Below are positions 1 through 7,425 of a stretch of DNA of 36,990 bases, piece by piece. The stretch comes from Verrucomicrobiota bacterium. GTDB lineage: Bacteria > Verrucomicrobiota > Verrucomicrobiia > Chthoniobacterales > JAFAMB01. How positions within the stretch are numbered: the first letter of the stretch is position 1; each line of letters starts with the position of its first letter. The stretch is from contig JAFAZK010000264.1 of NCBI GenBank assembly GCA_019239825.1, positions 1-36,990 on the forward strand, read 5' to 3'. Both the position numbers and the translations under genes were made by a program. The notes below the pieces were generated by a model. The model was not told where the DNA came from. It saw nothing but the letters and a program-made list of their open reading frames with translations, and did not search any database.

Positions 1-2
1 TC

Positions 3-80
3 GAAGAAGCCTCGGAGGAAAAGTTGATGACCCTCATGATGCTTGGACCCGCTGAGAGGCACGCCCACCTTAGCCAATAA
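3..80 (+). CDS. C-terminal end of a sugar ABC transporter ATPase (partial)
   Basis: An open frame enters from the left edge and stops with TAA at 78-80, giving 25 residues (EEASEEKLMTLMMLGP...). The short 'SEEKLM' stretch near the end resembles the C-termini of RbsA/MglA-type sugar ABC ATPases. An RbsC-type permease follows 50 bases downstream on the same strand, which is the usual order. All catalytic motifs lie outside the window, so the family is inferred mainly from context. It would energise import through the permease at 131-1153. Confidence 0.6.
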   Translation, partial: EEASEEKLMTLMMLGPAERHAHLSQ

Positions 81-130
81 TCGGCGGATTTTAAATTCCG
101 TCTTGGGTTCAAATAACCTCAATAAAATCC

Positions 131-1153
131 ATGTTAAGCGTCGCAGAAACCAACCAACCGCCTGCCAATCCGATTAGACGGATCGAATGGATCTCCCTTC
201 TCGAGAAATTCGGCGTTGTCCTATTTCTATTAGTGCTCATTCTTTTTTTTCAGCTTCAAAATGAGCGCTTCTTGTCGATTCGGAACATCCTCAATATTCT
301 TTCCGACGTCTCAATCTACGGAATCCTTTCGGTTGGAATGACATTTGTCATTTTGACCTCCGGCATTGATTTATCGGTCGGGTCGCTACTGGCATTCGCC
401 TCCATGTGCGGAGCGGTCACGGTCAAATCCTGGGCGGGACTCAACGCGAGCGGGCTCAGTTGGTTAGTTGCACTGGTCATCTCGCTGACGGTCGGTTGGG
501 TAGCGGGGTTCCTGCACGGCAAGGCGATCACGAAGCTACGGGTTCCTGCATTTATCGTTACCCTTGGCGGAATGACACTCTGGCGTGGAGCGACGCTGAT
601 GTTAAGTAATGGATCTCCGATCAGCGGCTTCGATAATTTTTATCGTTGGTGGGGAAGAGGCGACATCTTTGGAATCCCATTCTTAGTGATAATTTCGGCA
701 GTCGTTGCCGCCTCCGGGTTCATTACTCTCCGCTACACCCAGTTCGGACGACACGTCTACGCGGTGGGAGACAATCCGGAGGCAGCTCGACTATCTGGAC
801 TCAATGTGGATGGAGTTCTAATCAGTGTTTACGCCATAATGGGTTTCTTAGCGGGCTTAGCCGGCTTTATACTATCGGCGCGGCTGAGTTCCGCGGAGGC
901 CGTTGCCGGCGAAGGTTACGAACTGAGGGTCATCGCATCGGTCGTTATCGGAGGTACCAGCTTGTTCGGCGGACTAGGGGGGATCGGCGGGACTATTGTC
1001 GGTACTCTTTTGATCGGTGTCCTACTCAACGGACTAGTCATCATGAACGTCTCCGCCTATTCACAGCAGGTCATTATCGGAATCATCATCGTATTTGCCG
1101 TTGCTTTTGACACCTTTGCCAAGACGCGCCGCGGACGCGCAATCGGAAAATGA
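131..1153 (+). CDS. RbsC-type sugar ABC transporter permease
   Basis: This 340-residue polytopic inner-membrane protein matches the branched-chain/ribose permease family (BPD_transp_2) in length and motifs. It shows the family signature GIDLSVGSLLAF near residue 77 and the glycine-rich loop VIGGTSLFGGLGGIGG near residue 270. It should form the membrane channel of a simple-sugar or polyol importer with the ATPase whose tail lies just upstream. No substrate-binding protein is next to it in the visible part, so that gene is either left of the window or supplied from block 2. The ATG at 131 starts the family-typical N-terminus; no good Shine-Dalgarno sequence is visible. The substrate cannot be read from the sequence. 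The following VOC and IolG-like genes suggest a cyclitol or related sugar. Confidence 0.9.
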   Translation: MLSVAETNQPPANPIRRIEWISLLEKFGVVLFLLVLILFFQLQNERFLSIRNILNILSDVSIYGILSVGMTFVILTSGIDLSVGSLLAFASMCGAVTVKSWAGLNASGLSWLVALVISLTVGWVAGFLHGKAITKLRVPAFIVTLGGMTLWRGATLMLSNGSPISGFDNFYRWWGRGDIFGIPFLVIISAVVAASGFITLRYTQFGRHVYAVGDNPEAARLSGLNVDGVLISVYAIMGFLAGLAGFILSARLSSAEAVAGEGYELRVIASVVIGGTSLFGGLGGIGGTIVGTLLIGVLLNGLVIMNVSAYSQQVIIGIIIVFAVAFDTFAKTRRGRAIGK

Positions 1154-1249
1154 TCTCTCTCGCTAATTTAACCTTCCTAGAGAAACGCCGTGAATGCCGA
1201 AATCGCCGTGAACAGAGCCTGAACAGGCCCACCTCTCACTTCTCACTTC

Positions 1250-1762
1250 ATGCCTCTCCCCTACCCTCGATCATTTAATCATGTCGGAATCGGCGTTAGC
1301 GATGTGGAACGAGCCATCGTCTGGTACCAAGACGTCTTCGGATTTGCGCTTTTACGCGAACCCTTTGAGGTACGCGCCAATGACGGCTCTTACGGTGGGC
1401 GTCAGGCGGCTAACGTCCTAGGCCCGCGCTTCGGCCGTATGCGAATGGCCCATATTACGACGGCCAACGGCGTCGGCATCGAACTTTTCCAGTTGCTGGA
1501 TCCGCCGCACGAAAAGCGTCCGGAATCTCTCGAGTTCTGGAAAAACGGTTACTTCCATATTTGCTTGACGGATCCGGATGTGCCGGCGGCCGTAGCTCGT
1601 ATCGTCAAAAATGGAGGTAAACAACTATCCGACATCTGGCAGGTAGAGCCAGATTTCCAAAGCTATAAGATCTGCTATTGCGAGGACATTTTCGGAAATA
1701 TCCTCGAGATTTACTCGCACAGTTACGACCAGATTTACGGTGGAATAATGCGCCATGATTAA
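1250..1762 (+). CDS. VOC-family metalloenzyme (glyoxalase/dioxygenase fold), paralogue of 9629-10171
   Basis: This 170-residue protein has two VOC (beta-alpha-beta-beta-beta) modules. The four expected metal ligands are in the canonical His/Glu/His/Glu places: H11 (FNHVGIGV), E78 (GIELFQLLDPP), H103 (YFHICLTD) and E153 (ILEIYSHSYDQ). It is therefore probably an active divalent-metal enzyme of the glyoxalase I/epimerase/dioxygenase superfamily. The reaction is unknown. The gene lies between a sugar permease and an IolG-like dehydrogenase and overlaps the latter by 8 bases (1755-1762), so translational coupling is likely. A close paralogue sits with another IolG-like gene at 9629-10171, which suggests a step linked to the keto-sugar or inosose product. 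The start ATG directly follows two 7-bp TCTCACT repeats. Confidence 0.85.
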   Translation: MPLPYPRSFNHVGIGVSDVERAIVWYQDVFGFALLREPFEVRANDGSYGGRQAANVLGPRFGRMRMAHITTANGVGIELFQLLDPPHEKRPESLEFWKNGYFHICLTDPDVPAAVARIVKNGGKQLSDIWQVEPDFQSYKICYCEDIFGNILEIYSHSYDQIYGGIMRHD

Positions 1763-2801
1763 ATTTGCTCTCCTTGGTGCGGGCCGAATCGGCAAGGTTC
1801 ACGCCCAGAATCTGATAAGCAGTCCGGATGCTGCTCTAAAATATGTCGTCGATCTCAATCTTTCGGCAGCGACCGAATTAGCTAAAAGTGTGGGAGCGAA
1901 AACGGGCTCGCTCGAAGCTGCCTTGGGCGATCCAGATGTCGTTGCTGTCATTATTGCCAGTGCAACCGACACGCACGCGGAGCTAATTGAACGATCTTCG
2001 GCCGCCGGCAAAGCCATATTTTGCGAGAAGCCTCTGGACGTGGACGTCGCTCGATCGCGGGCCGCACTGGAAGCGGTCGAAAGAAACAAGGTCCCCTTCT
2101 TTCTGGCTTTTAACCGGCGGTTCGATCCGGACTACCGCGCGTTGCATGACGCGCTATGCTCCGGTGCGATTGGAAAGCCCGAGCTAATCCTGATCACAAG
2201 CAGAGATCAGGAACCTCCTCCAAAAGACTATTTGCAGCAGTCCGGCTCGATCTTTCGACACATGACAATCCACGAAATCGATTTGTTTCGTTGGCTGACT
2301 AAAGAAGAACCAATCGAAGTCTACGCTACCGGCGGTTCTTTTGTTTATCCCGGACTGAATGTTGGACCGGATACCGCTGTCGTAACGCTCAGGAGCCAGT
2401 CCGGGATCATCGGGGTTATCAATAATAGCCTGCGGTCTTCTTTCGGATATGATCAACGTCTTGAGGTACAGGGTGAGCGCGGGATGTTGGCCGTAGATAA
2501 TCCTAGGCGTTCGCAGGTTTTGGTTGCCGATAGCACAGGTCAGCGATCTGCAGGACCCCAGAGTTCGTTCATCGAAAGATTCGCCGATGCTTATAGGATC
2601 GAACTGGCTTCTTTTATATCAGCCCTGTGCGCGGGCAAATCCATGGAACCTTCAGGGACAGATGGCTTACGTGCGTCCTTGATTGCCGAATGCATCGAGC
2701 AAGCTTATCAAACCAGGCAGCCAGTTTCGGTGCCTAACGTAAATAACAAACGATTCGCACCCAACGGCGAAAGCCATGTAATTTATGGGACAGGACACTA
2801 G
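1755..2801 (+). CDS. Gfo/Idh/MocA dehydrogenase, inositol 2-dehydrogenase-like, altered catalytic dyad
   Basis: This 348-residue cytoplasmic NAD(P)-dependent oxidoreductase resembles IolG. The Rossmann motif GAGRIGKVHAQNL spans residues 8-20 and the conserved lysine K92 lies in CEKPLDVD. The family normally uses a Lys/Asp/His set with Asp four residues before His (in Bacillus IolG K97, D172, H176). Here the spacing is kept but the Asp position is His169, in FRHMTIHEID, with H173 intact. The paralogue at 10978-11970 keeps Asp169. The enzyme may therefore have changed activity or work on another substrate. It overlaps the VOC gene by 8 bases and is followed 42 bases later by a GntR regulator. 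It would oxidise a ring hydroxyl of a cyclitol or sugar to a ketone, by family analogy. Confidence 0.85.
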   Translation: MIKFALLGAGRIGKVHAQNLISSPDAALKYVVDLNLSAATELAKSVGAKTGSLEAALGDPDVVAVIIASATDTHAELIERSSAAGKAIFCEKPLDVDVARSRAALEAVERNKVPFFLAFNRRFDPDYRALHDALCSGAIGKPELILITSRDQEPPPKDYLQQSGSIFRHMTIHEIDLFRWLTKEEPIEVYATGGSFVYPGLNVGPDTAVVTLRSQSGIIGVINNSLRSSFGYDQRLEVQGERGMLAVDNPRRSQVLVADSTGQRSAGPQSSFIERFADAYRIELASFISALCAGKSMEPSGTDGLRASLIAECIEQAYQTRQPVSVPNVNNKRFAPNGESHVIYGTGH

Positions 2802-2843
2802 GTTAAAGAAACCGCTAACATTAACTCTCGGGTTAGAAGCTTG

Positions 2844-3593
2844 ATGAACCTTCCGAAGATTGCAATCTCCCAGCGCCCGCCAGCAGCTCAGCAAATCGCA
2901 CATCAGTTGTTGGAATATTTTGTCTCAGGTAAGGTGAAACCAGGCGACCGACTACCCTCCGAGCGTCAATTAGCGGAGAGCTTAGGGGTTAGTCGCTCGA
3001 TCGTTCGGGAAGCATTAAAGTCCCTAGGAATGCTGTCCCTGACTAAGGTAAAGCCGGGCGGCGGTTACTATCTTCAGGATGTTCCCTCGAATTTGCTTCC
3101 GCGATCCGTCGAATGGGGCCTTCTTTTGGGAGAACGACACACCGAGGACCTGGTAGAAGCCCGCGGGTTCATCGAGGTGGCGGTGGCCCGGTTAGCCGCC
3201 GAGCGGCGAGATGAGAAGACGTTGACTCGGCTTCAAGAGCTCCTCGCTCAAATGAAGGCTGCGTATAAGAACCCAAAGAAGTTCGTGGAAGCCGACATCG
3301 CCTTCCACTTTACCTTAAGTGAGGCCTCCCAAAATTCCGCCCTCCGCGACATTCTTTCGGGGATGAGAAGCCTGTTGGATGTTTGGGTTCGACGCGTGGT
3401 TTATGCTGCCGATGATCTGCCCGTTCGATACCGGAGGCACTTAGCGATTTTCGAAGCCATAAAGAAAGGCGACCCAGAAGCCGCAGCCGATGCCATGGCC
3501 AATCACATGAAATCGGCCAGCAAATCGCTACATGAAACCTTGGCTAAGACGGCGATAGCCGACGGATCTTCCACCCCGCGAAGTTCCGGCTAA
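2844..3593 (+). CDS. GntR/FadR-family transcriptional regulator (HTH + FCD domain)
   Basis: The 249-residue protein has an N-terminal winged helix-turn-helix (about residues 15-75, including GDRLPSERQLAESLGVSRS) and a C-terminal all-helical FCD ligand domain. Candidate metal-binding residues of the FCD domain are visible in DIAFHFTLSEAS, RRHLAIFEAI and AMANHMKSA. A TTG lies one codon upstream of ATG 2844; I prefer the ATG. FadR-type regulators with FCD domains usually bind small organic acids or sugar acids as effectors. As the last gene of the permease-VOC-dehydrogenase row it is the likely local regulator of block 1. The LacI protein at 22972-24024 controls block 2, and no LacI palindrome is found near block 1. 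Confidence 0.9.
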   Translation: MNLPKIAISQRPPAAQQIAHQLLEYFVSGKVKPGDRLPSERQLAESLGVSRSIVREALKSLGMLSLTKVKPGGGYYLQDVPSNLLPRSVEWGLLLGERHTEDLVEARGFIEVAVARLAAERRDEKTLTRLQELLAQMKAAYKNPKKFVEADIAFHFTLSEASQNSALRDILSGMRSLLDVWVRRVVYAADDLPVRYRRHLAIFEAIKKGDPEAAADAMANHMKSASKSLHETLAKTAIADGSSTPRSSG

Positions 3594-3948
3594 GACAGCT
3601 TGCCTTCGGCGCTACAGCGAGACGGAATTGCACACAGCAAGGACGTAAAGGCGAAGACAACTTTCACAACAAGGCCACAAAGGCCGCAAAGATCTGAGAC
3701 GGAAGATTCCATCTTTGGGATGTTGTGACCATGCTGTGAACAAGCATTCCGCTGCTTCCGCCGCGTGAATGGGTCAAGTCTTCTTGTTTTACAAAGATAG
3801 TTCCGCCACAGAGCGCACCTGAGTGACGGCTACTTAAAACGTCACCTGATTAATATCTCTTCTCTTTGTGGCCTTTGCGGCCTTGCTGTGAAAAAGAATC
3901 TTCAATGCCTTGTTGTGACCCAACTCACCTTCGGCGCCGCTCACCAGG
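3594..3948. repeat. Intergenic stretch with a palindromic repeat (arms 3662-3691 and 3864-3893)
   Basis: No gene is supported in this 355-base gap between two convergent genes. Its main content is an inverted repeat. The left arm at 3662-3691 (tttcacaacaaggccac...) and the right arm at 3864-3893 are reverse complements at 27 of 30 positions. A second partial copy of the right arm (gccttgttgtgac) follows at about 3907-3919. The arms are built from 8-10-base words around 'aaggcc' and 'gcaaag'. The element resembles the other dispersed inverted repeats at 6531-6748 and 26821-26966. Function is unknown; transcription end or an immobile repeat element are both possible. Confidence 0.7.
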
Positions 3949-5082
3949 TCACACGCTCGCGGCAATTTGTACCCATTCTCCCCGTCGGGCTGACTCCGCG
4001 AATCCATGAATGACTCGTTCAATCAGGATACCGTCAGCGAACGTTGGAAAAGGTTTCTCCCTTCCGGCAATCGCATTTAACAAGTGCGCAACCTCGATGA
4101 TTTTAAGATCATTGAATCCGAGACTATGGCCAGGGGCCTGACAGAATAGACCATAGGGCGAATGCTCAGCGTTGGTAAGAATCCGCCGAAAACCACTAAT
4201 TTCCTTTCGCTCGCCAGCGACATACAATTCCAACTCATTCATTCTTTCCTGATCAAAAACGATGGTTCCATTGGAACCATGCAGCTCGATTCTAATCCCG
4301 TTCTTTCTTCCGTGAGCAATCCGGCTCGAAGCCAGAACGCCAAGCGCGCTGCTGCCGAATCGAACCAGAGCATGCGCGACGTCGTCGTTCTCCACTGCAC
4401 GTCTGACGCTGGAACCATTGCTTTCCGGGCGCGTTTTGTGAACCGTCTCCGTCAATGCGGTCAGATCTGTGATCGGACCGAGCAACAGATGTGCAACGGA
4501 CACAAGATGACAGGTTATGTCTCCCAGAACGCCAAGTCCGGCATTCTCGCGTCGCAACCGCCAAGACCAGGGAAGATCAGGATCGGCCACATAGTCTTCA
4601 TCGATAAACCCGCGAAAATCGAAAACCTTCCCGATCAGCCCTTCTGCCACTAAGTGTTTGGCTGCCGATAGCAAAGGATTTTTCGCAAATGAGTATCCTA
4701 GGAGTGTGATTCGATCGGACCCAAGCGCGGCATCCGCCATCGCTTCTGCATCCGCCAAGCTTACCGCCATTGGCTTCTCACAGTAAACGTGCTTTCCCGC
4801 TTCCAGCGCAGCAATCGCCATCTCCCGATGCAGATGATTTGGAGTAGTAATCGCTACCACCTCGATCGACGGATCCTTCACGACCTCTCGCCAATCGGTC
4901 GTCCATCGCTCAAAGCCGAATTCTTCGGACTTCTGTTCGGTCCGTTTTGCTTCCACATCACACAAGAGGCCCAGCCGTGGGCGCAGTATATCGCCGAAGA
5001 CTGCAGAAACCGCATTGAAGGCAATCGCATGTGCTTTGCCCATGAACCCGGTACCAATAAGACCGATGCCGATAGTCGCCAT
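3949..5082 (-). CDS. Gfo/Idh/MocA dehydrogenase, levoglucosan-dehydrogenase-like
   Basis: The 377-residue protein has an N-terminal Rossmann fold (GLIGTGFMGKAHAIAF, residues 7-22) and the C-terminal substrate domain of the long Gfo/Idh/MocA subtype. Conserved K103 (CEKPMAVS), D188 and H192 (LGDITCHLVS) are present. The features DYVADPDLPWSWR and SGFRRI, and the HGSNG block, resemble levoglucosan 3-dehydrogenase-type proteins. The residue three after the catalytic His, usually Asp, is Ser here. By family it oxidises a sugar or anhydrosugar hydroxyl with NAD(P)+. The gene stands alone on the minus strand, convergent with the GntR gene, with no LacI palindrome upstream. Its closest relative in the window by motif is the gene at 12000-13160. 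The exact substrate is not predictable. Confidence 0.85.
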   Translation of the reverse strand: MATIGIGLIGTGFMGKAHAIAFNAVSAVFGDILRPRLGLLCDVEAKRTEQKSEEFGFERWTTDWREVVKDPSIEVVAITTPNHLHREMAIAALEAGKHVYCEKPMAVSLADAEAMADAALGSDRITLLGYSFAKNPLLSAAKHLVAEGLIGKVFDFRGFIDEDYVADPDLPWSWRLRRENAGLGVLGDITCHLVSVAHLLLGPITDLTALTETVHKTRPESNGSSVRRAVENDDVAHALVRFGSSALGVLASSRIAHGRKNGIRIELHGSNGTIVFDQERMNELELYVAGERKEISGFRRILTNAEHSPYGLFCQAPGHSLGFNDLKIIEVAHLLNAIAGREKPFPTFADGILIERVIHGFAESARRGEWVQIAASV

Positions 5083-5190
5083 AAATGCAAAGCAAAGACA
5101 GCATCTGGTCGACCAGTTGTCCAGTTATAACTTTTTGCCGCCACGAACGGAAAAGTCCAGAACGGCAGAGCTAAACGTCGTTGTTCCCTT

Positions 5191-5303
5191 AGTAAGTAGT
5201 AAGCAGTGAGCAGTAAGCGGTAAGCAGTAAAAGCGCTGGCTCCGTCGCCAAACTAGTGCTGACCACCGACACGCTGCTTACTGCTCACTGCTTACTGCTT
5301 ACT
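5191..5303. repeat. Inverted arrays of a 7-bp repeat (AGTAAGC / GCTTACT)
   Basis: The left array at 5191-5232 holds six tandem heptamers (AGTAAGT, AGTAAGC, AGTGAGC, AGTAAGC, GGTAAGC, AGTAAAA). The right array at 5276-5303 holds four copies of the complement (GCTTACT, GCTCACT, GCTTACT, GCTTACT). A 43-base spacer separates them. The RNA or single strand could fold into a long imperfect hairpin. The right array ends five bases before the stop codon of the 2OG oxygenase, so it could mark the 3' end of that minus-strand transcript. Confidence 0.9.
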
Positions 5304-5308
5304 TTTTG

Positions 5309-6055
5309 CTACGTCGCGTCGTGGAAGATAATGCCGACCGTATAGCGGCGGCCGGAGCGGACCCGGCTAACGCCGTGGCGTAGATTTACTCGGTAAGTTC
5401 CACGGGTGCCTTGAACCGGGCGATGATGTACGGCGAAGGCGATCGCGTCACCTTGCGCCAGCGGTACGACTTCCGCTCGGGTCTGCATACGCGGACGTTG
5501 TTCCGCCAAAACGAATTCACCTCCAGTGAAGTCCGTACCCGGTTCAGAGAGTAAGACGGCGACTTGGATCGGGAAAGCCAGTTCGCCATACAGGTCTTGA
5601 TGCAAGCAGTTGTAGTCCCCGGGCACATATTGCAATAACAATGGGGTTGGACGCAGTTGACCTTGGTCGTGGCAGCGTTTTAAGAAATCGGCGTGCTCAG
5701 TCGGATAACGTCTTTCCTCTCCCATTCGCTCATTCCATTGGTTAGCAATAGGAGCTAGACGTGAGTAAAGTGCGGTCCGCAGGCCCTCAACGAGCTTCGG
5801 CAGCGGGTATTTGAAGTACCGGTACTCGCCTTTCCCGAATCCATGACGCGCCATCATGATGTGACTGCGAAAATGCTCTTCGTTCGAATAAAGCGCGGCA
5901 ATCAGATCGCACTCTTTGGGCGTCAACAGTTTCTCCAGTACCGTCCCTCCATAATCAGCGAGCTCAGAATAGATCCGGCGCCAGTCATAGCGACTGACCC
6001 GACCCGCTTCCGACTCGATTGAACGCTGGGGCAAATTCGTCTCTTGTAGATTCAT
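5309..6055 (-). CDS. 2-oxoglutarate/Fe(II)-dependent dioxygenase family protein
   Basis: This 248-residue soluble protein shows the iron facial triad of 2OG-Fe(II) oxygenases: H152 and D154 in CLHQDLYGE and a distal H227 in VNLRHGVSRV. A conserved arginine follows at about R237 (RSGRRYTVGIIF) and could bind the 2OG carboxylate. The jelly-roll segment FPIQVAVLLSEPG precedes the strand with TGGEFVLAEQ, as in prolyl-4-hydroxylase/AlkB-like proteins. The target (protein, nucleic acid or small molecule) cannot be told from sequence. The gene is monocistronic on the minus strand. It is bounded at its 3' end by the heptamer palindrome and upstream by about 700 bases of mostly repeat-rich sequence. 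The ATG at 6055 is the only start that keeps the N-terminal region. Confidence 0.85.
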   Translation of the reverse strand: MNLQETNLPQRSIESEAGRVSRYDWRRIYSELADYGGTVLEKLLTPKECDLIAALYSNEEHFRSHIMMARHGFGKGEYRYFKYPLPKLVEGLRTALYSRLAPIANQWNERMGEERRYPTEHADFLKRCHDQGQLRPTPLLLQYVPGDYNCLHQDLYGELAFPIQVAVLLSEPGTDFTGGEFVLAEQRPRMQTRAEVVPLAQGDAIAFAVHHRPVQGTRGTYRVNLRHGVSRVRSGRRYTVGIIFHDAT

Positions 6056-6348
6056 GGTAAGCGAATTTTCTGGCCTTCAATGGGGCTAGCAGAACACCAG
6101 ATAACTTTATCAGAGTATAATTAGCACGAGCCCAGGCGCATTCTGATTCTTGCTACAAACAGAGTATGGATACAGATTTCACTACAAAGGCACCAAGAAC
6201 ACAAAGTTAGAACAAAATTCTGTTACCGTTTTGTCTTAGTGTCCCTGGCCGACATAGCAACTTGTCCGACATTGCTAAAGGGGGAGACGGGCGAAGGCGG
6301 AAAGGGGAGATGGAGCGAAGGCTGCTTTGTGGTGAATATTGTCTGCTT
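6056..6348. other. Intergenic stretch with a weak 'acacaaag' palindrome
   Basis: No gene is supported. At about 6177-6250 a weak inverted repeat is visible, with 'aacacaaagttagaacaaaa' opposed to 'ttttgtcttagtgtcc'. It belongs to the same word family as the larger repeats at 3662-3893 and 26821-26966. The sequence 6056-6130 upstream of the oxygenase start is AT-rich and is the likely promoter region of that gene, but I could not fix a -10/-35 pair. Confidence 0.4.
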
Positions 6349-6522
6349 TTAATGGTCGTTCAGCGACTCCGTGGGATCCAGCTCGTGCCCGGCTTTCACA
6401 TGAGAATTCGAAAGGCTGAGAGCCTGCCAAACGAAATAAATACCGATCGCCGCAAGCCCACATATCGCCAGATAGATGAGCTCCTTGATACGAATATTTC
6501 CGGAGTTAGCTGACTTAGTCAC
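6349..6522 (-). CDS. Possible small single-span membrane protein (hypothetical)
   Basis: A 57-residue reading frame can start at GTG 6520-6522. It has a hydrophilic N-terminus, one hydrophobic span (IYLAICGLAAIGIYFVWQAL) and a charged tail ending in SLNDH. The frame extends upstream only into the repeat element at 6531-6748, so the GTG is preferred over the ATG at 6549. The hydrophobic span with flanking charged residues looks like a real bitopic protein. There is no recognisable family, no clear ribosome binding site and no partner gene. It may be a chance frame. Confidence 0.35.
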   Translation of the reverse strand: MTKSANSGNIRIKELIYLAICGLAAIGIYFVWQALSLSNSHVKAGHELDPTESLNDH

Positions 6523-6530
6523 GCGTGCGA

Positions 6531-6748
6531 ATTTACCACAGATACACAAAGAGCAGAAAAGACGAACCGCAGATGGACGCAGATTTACGCAGATACGGTA
6601 ATCGCCTTCTTCGAATCAGCGACGAAATGCGTCGGGCCTGAAAATCGGTTGTGTCCCATTGCCATCAACGGCAACCAAGGCTCCGATTTAATCTGCGCAA
6701 ATCTGCGTCCATATGCGGTTGTTCTCTGTGCCTCTGTGGTGAAATTGG
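6531..6748. repeat. Palindromic dispersed repeat ('cacag' block then 'gcagatggac' block)
   Basis: The left arm (about 6531-6596) carries a 'ccacagatacacaaagagcag' type block followed by three 10-base words, gcagatggac, gcagatttac and gcagatacgg. The right arm (about 6689-6748) is an imperfect reverse complement: aatctgcgcaaatctgcgtc, then gcggtt, then ctctgtgcctctgtggtgaa. About 90 bases of loop separate them. The right arm ends just before the stop codon of the VOC gene at 6754. This is one of three larger palindromic elements in the window made of related words. Confidence 0.8.
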
Positions 6749-6753
6749 TATCC

Positions 6754-7104
6754 TTATCCTCCCCGCTTGCGGGTCAGCATAAATTCGTTGCCTTCTGGGT
6801 CGACGCACATCGCCAGGTGAGGCGGTTCGTTTCCTTCGGGCTGAGGTTCGCGAGTTAGCTGGCCGCCGGCAGCGACCACCTCTTTAGCGCCTACGATCAC
6901 GTCCGGAACCTGAAAACTAAGGCCCGTCCAGGTTCGTTTCCCCTCGCCTCCACCGTGGATACCGATGGTCGCGCCACACACAGAAACCTCGCTCATCACC
7001 TCGGATTCCTTGACCACTTCCGCACCGAAAAGCTCGCGATAGAACCGTAGGGCACGTTTCCAATCCGCCGCCCAGATCACATACTTCACACGTTCAACCT
7101 TCAT
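6754..7104 (-). CDS. Short VOC-family (glyoxalase/bleomycin-resistance-like) protein
   Basis: The 116-residue protein has one VOC domain of two beta-alpha-beta-beta-beta halves, from KVERVKYVIWAADWKRALRF to PEGNEFMLTRKRGG. The segment RALRFYRELFGAEVV and the closing DPEGNEFML are typical of the family. The usual first metal ligand (His near the first strand) is not obvious here (KYVIWAADW). A metal-independent binding role or a changed metal site is therefore possible. It is only distantly related to the two 170-180-residue VOC proteins of the catabolic blocks. The gene sits alone on the minus strand between two palindromic repeats. No substrate is suggested by its neighbours. Confidence 0.8.
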   Translation of the reverse strand: MKVERVKYVIWAADWKRALRFYRELFGAEVVKESEVMSEVSVCGATIGIHGGGEGKRTWTGLSFQVPDVIVGAKEVVAAGGQLTREPQPEGNEPPHLAMCVDPEGNEFMLTRKRGG

Positions 7105-7425
7105 TGGGGACAGAACTCGCCCGAGGCTCGTTCAATAGCAAATAGCCAATAGCCGATAGCCAAAGTTCCGTTGCACGAAACCGTCACGGACCTGGCACCA
7201 TTGCTATTGGCTGTCGATTGTCGGCTATTGCGGAACGAACTTCGGGCGAGTTCCGCCCGGCCACGCTTTGAGCGCGGATTCCGCGATTCCGCCGGTAAGC
7301 AGCGAGCCTGTCCGTTTTGCCGCCACGATAGTGGTGATTTACGTTTATTGAGGGAAGCGAACGCTATCCGCAATCCGATCTAGCCGGACCTTGCCATTTG
7401 TTCGATCCAAAGCGAACAATATCCT
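7105..7425. repeat. Nested palindrome: outer 21-bp inverted repeat around inverted 7-bp arrays (7113-7253)
   Basis: This divergent intergenic gap holds no supported gene. The outer arms at 7113-7133 and 7233-7253 are inverted repeats at 19 of 21 positions. Inside them are heptamer arrays: CAATAGC, AAATAGC, CAATAGC, CGATAGC at 7133-7160, and GCTATTG, GCTGTCG, ATTGTCG, GCTATTG at 7203-7230. The whole element is about 141 bases and starts nine bases upstream of the minus-strand VOC start codon. The remaining bases up to 7425 should include the promoter of the oxidoreductase at 7426. Confidence 0.85.
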
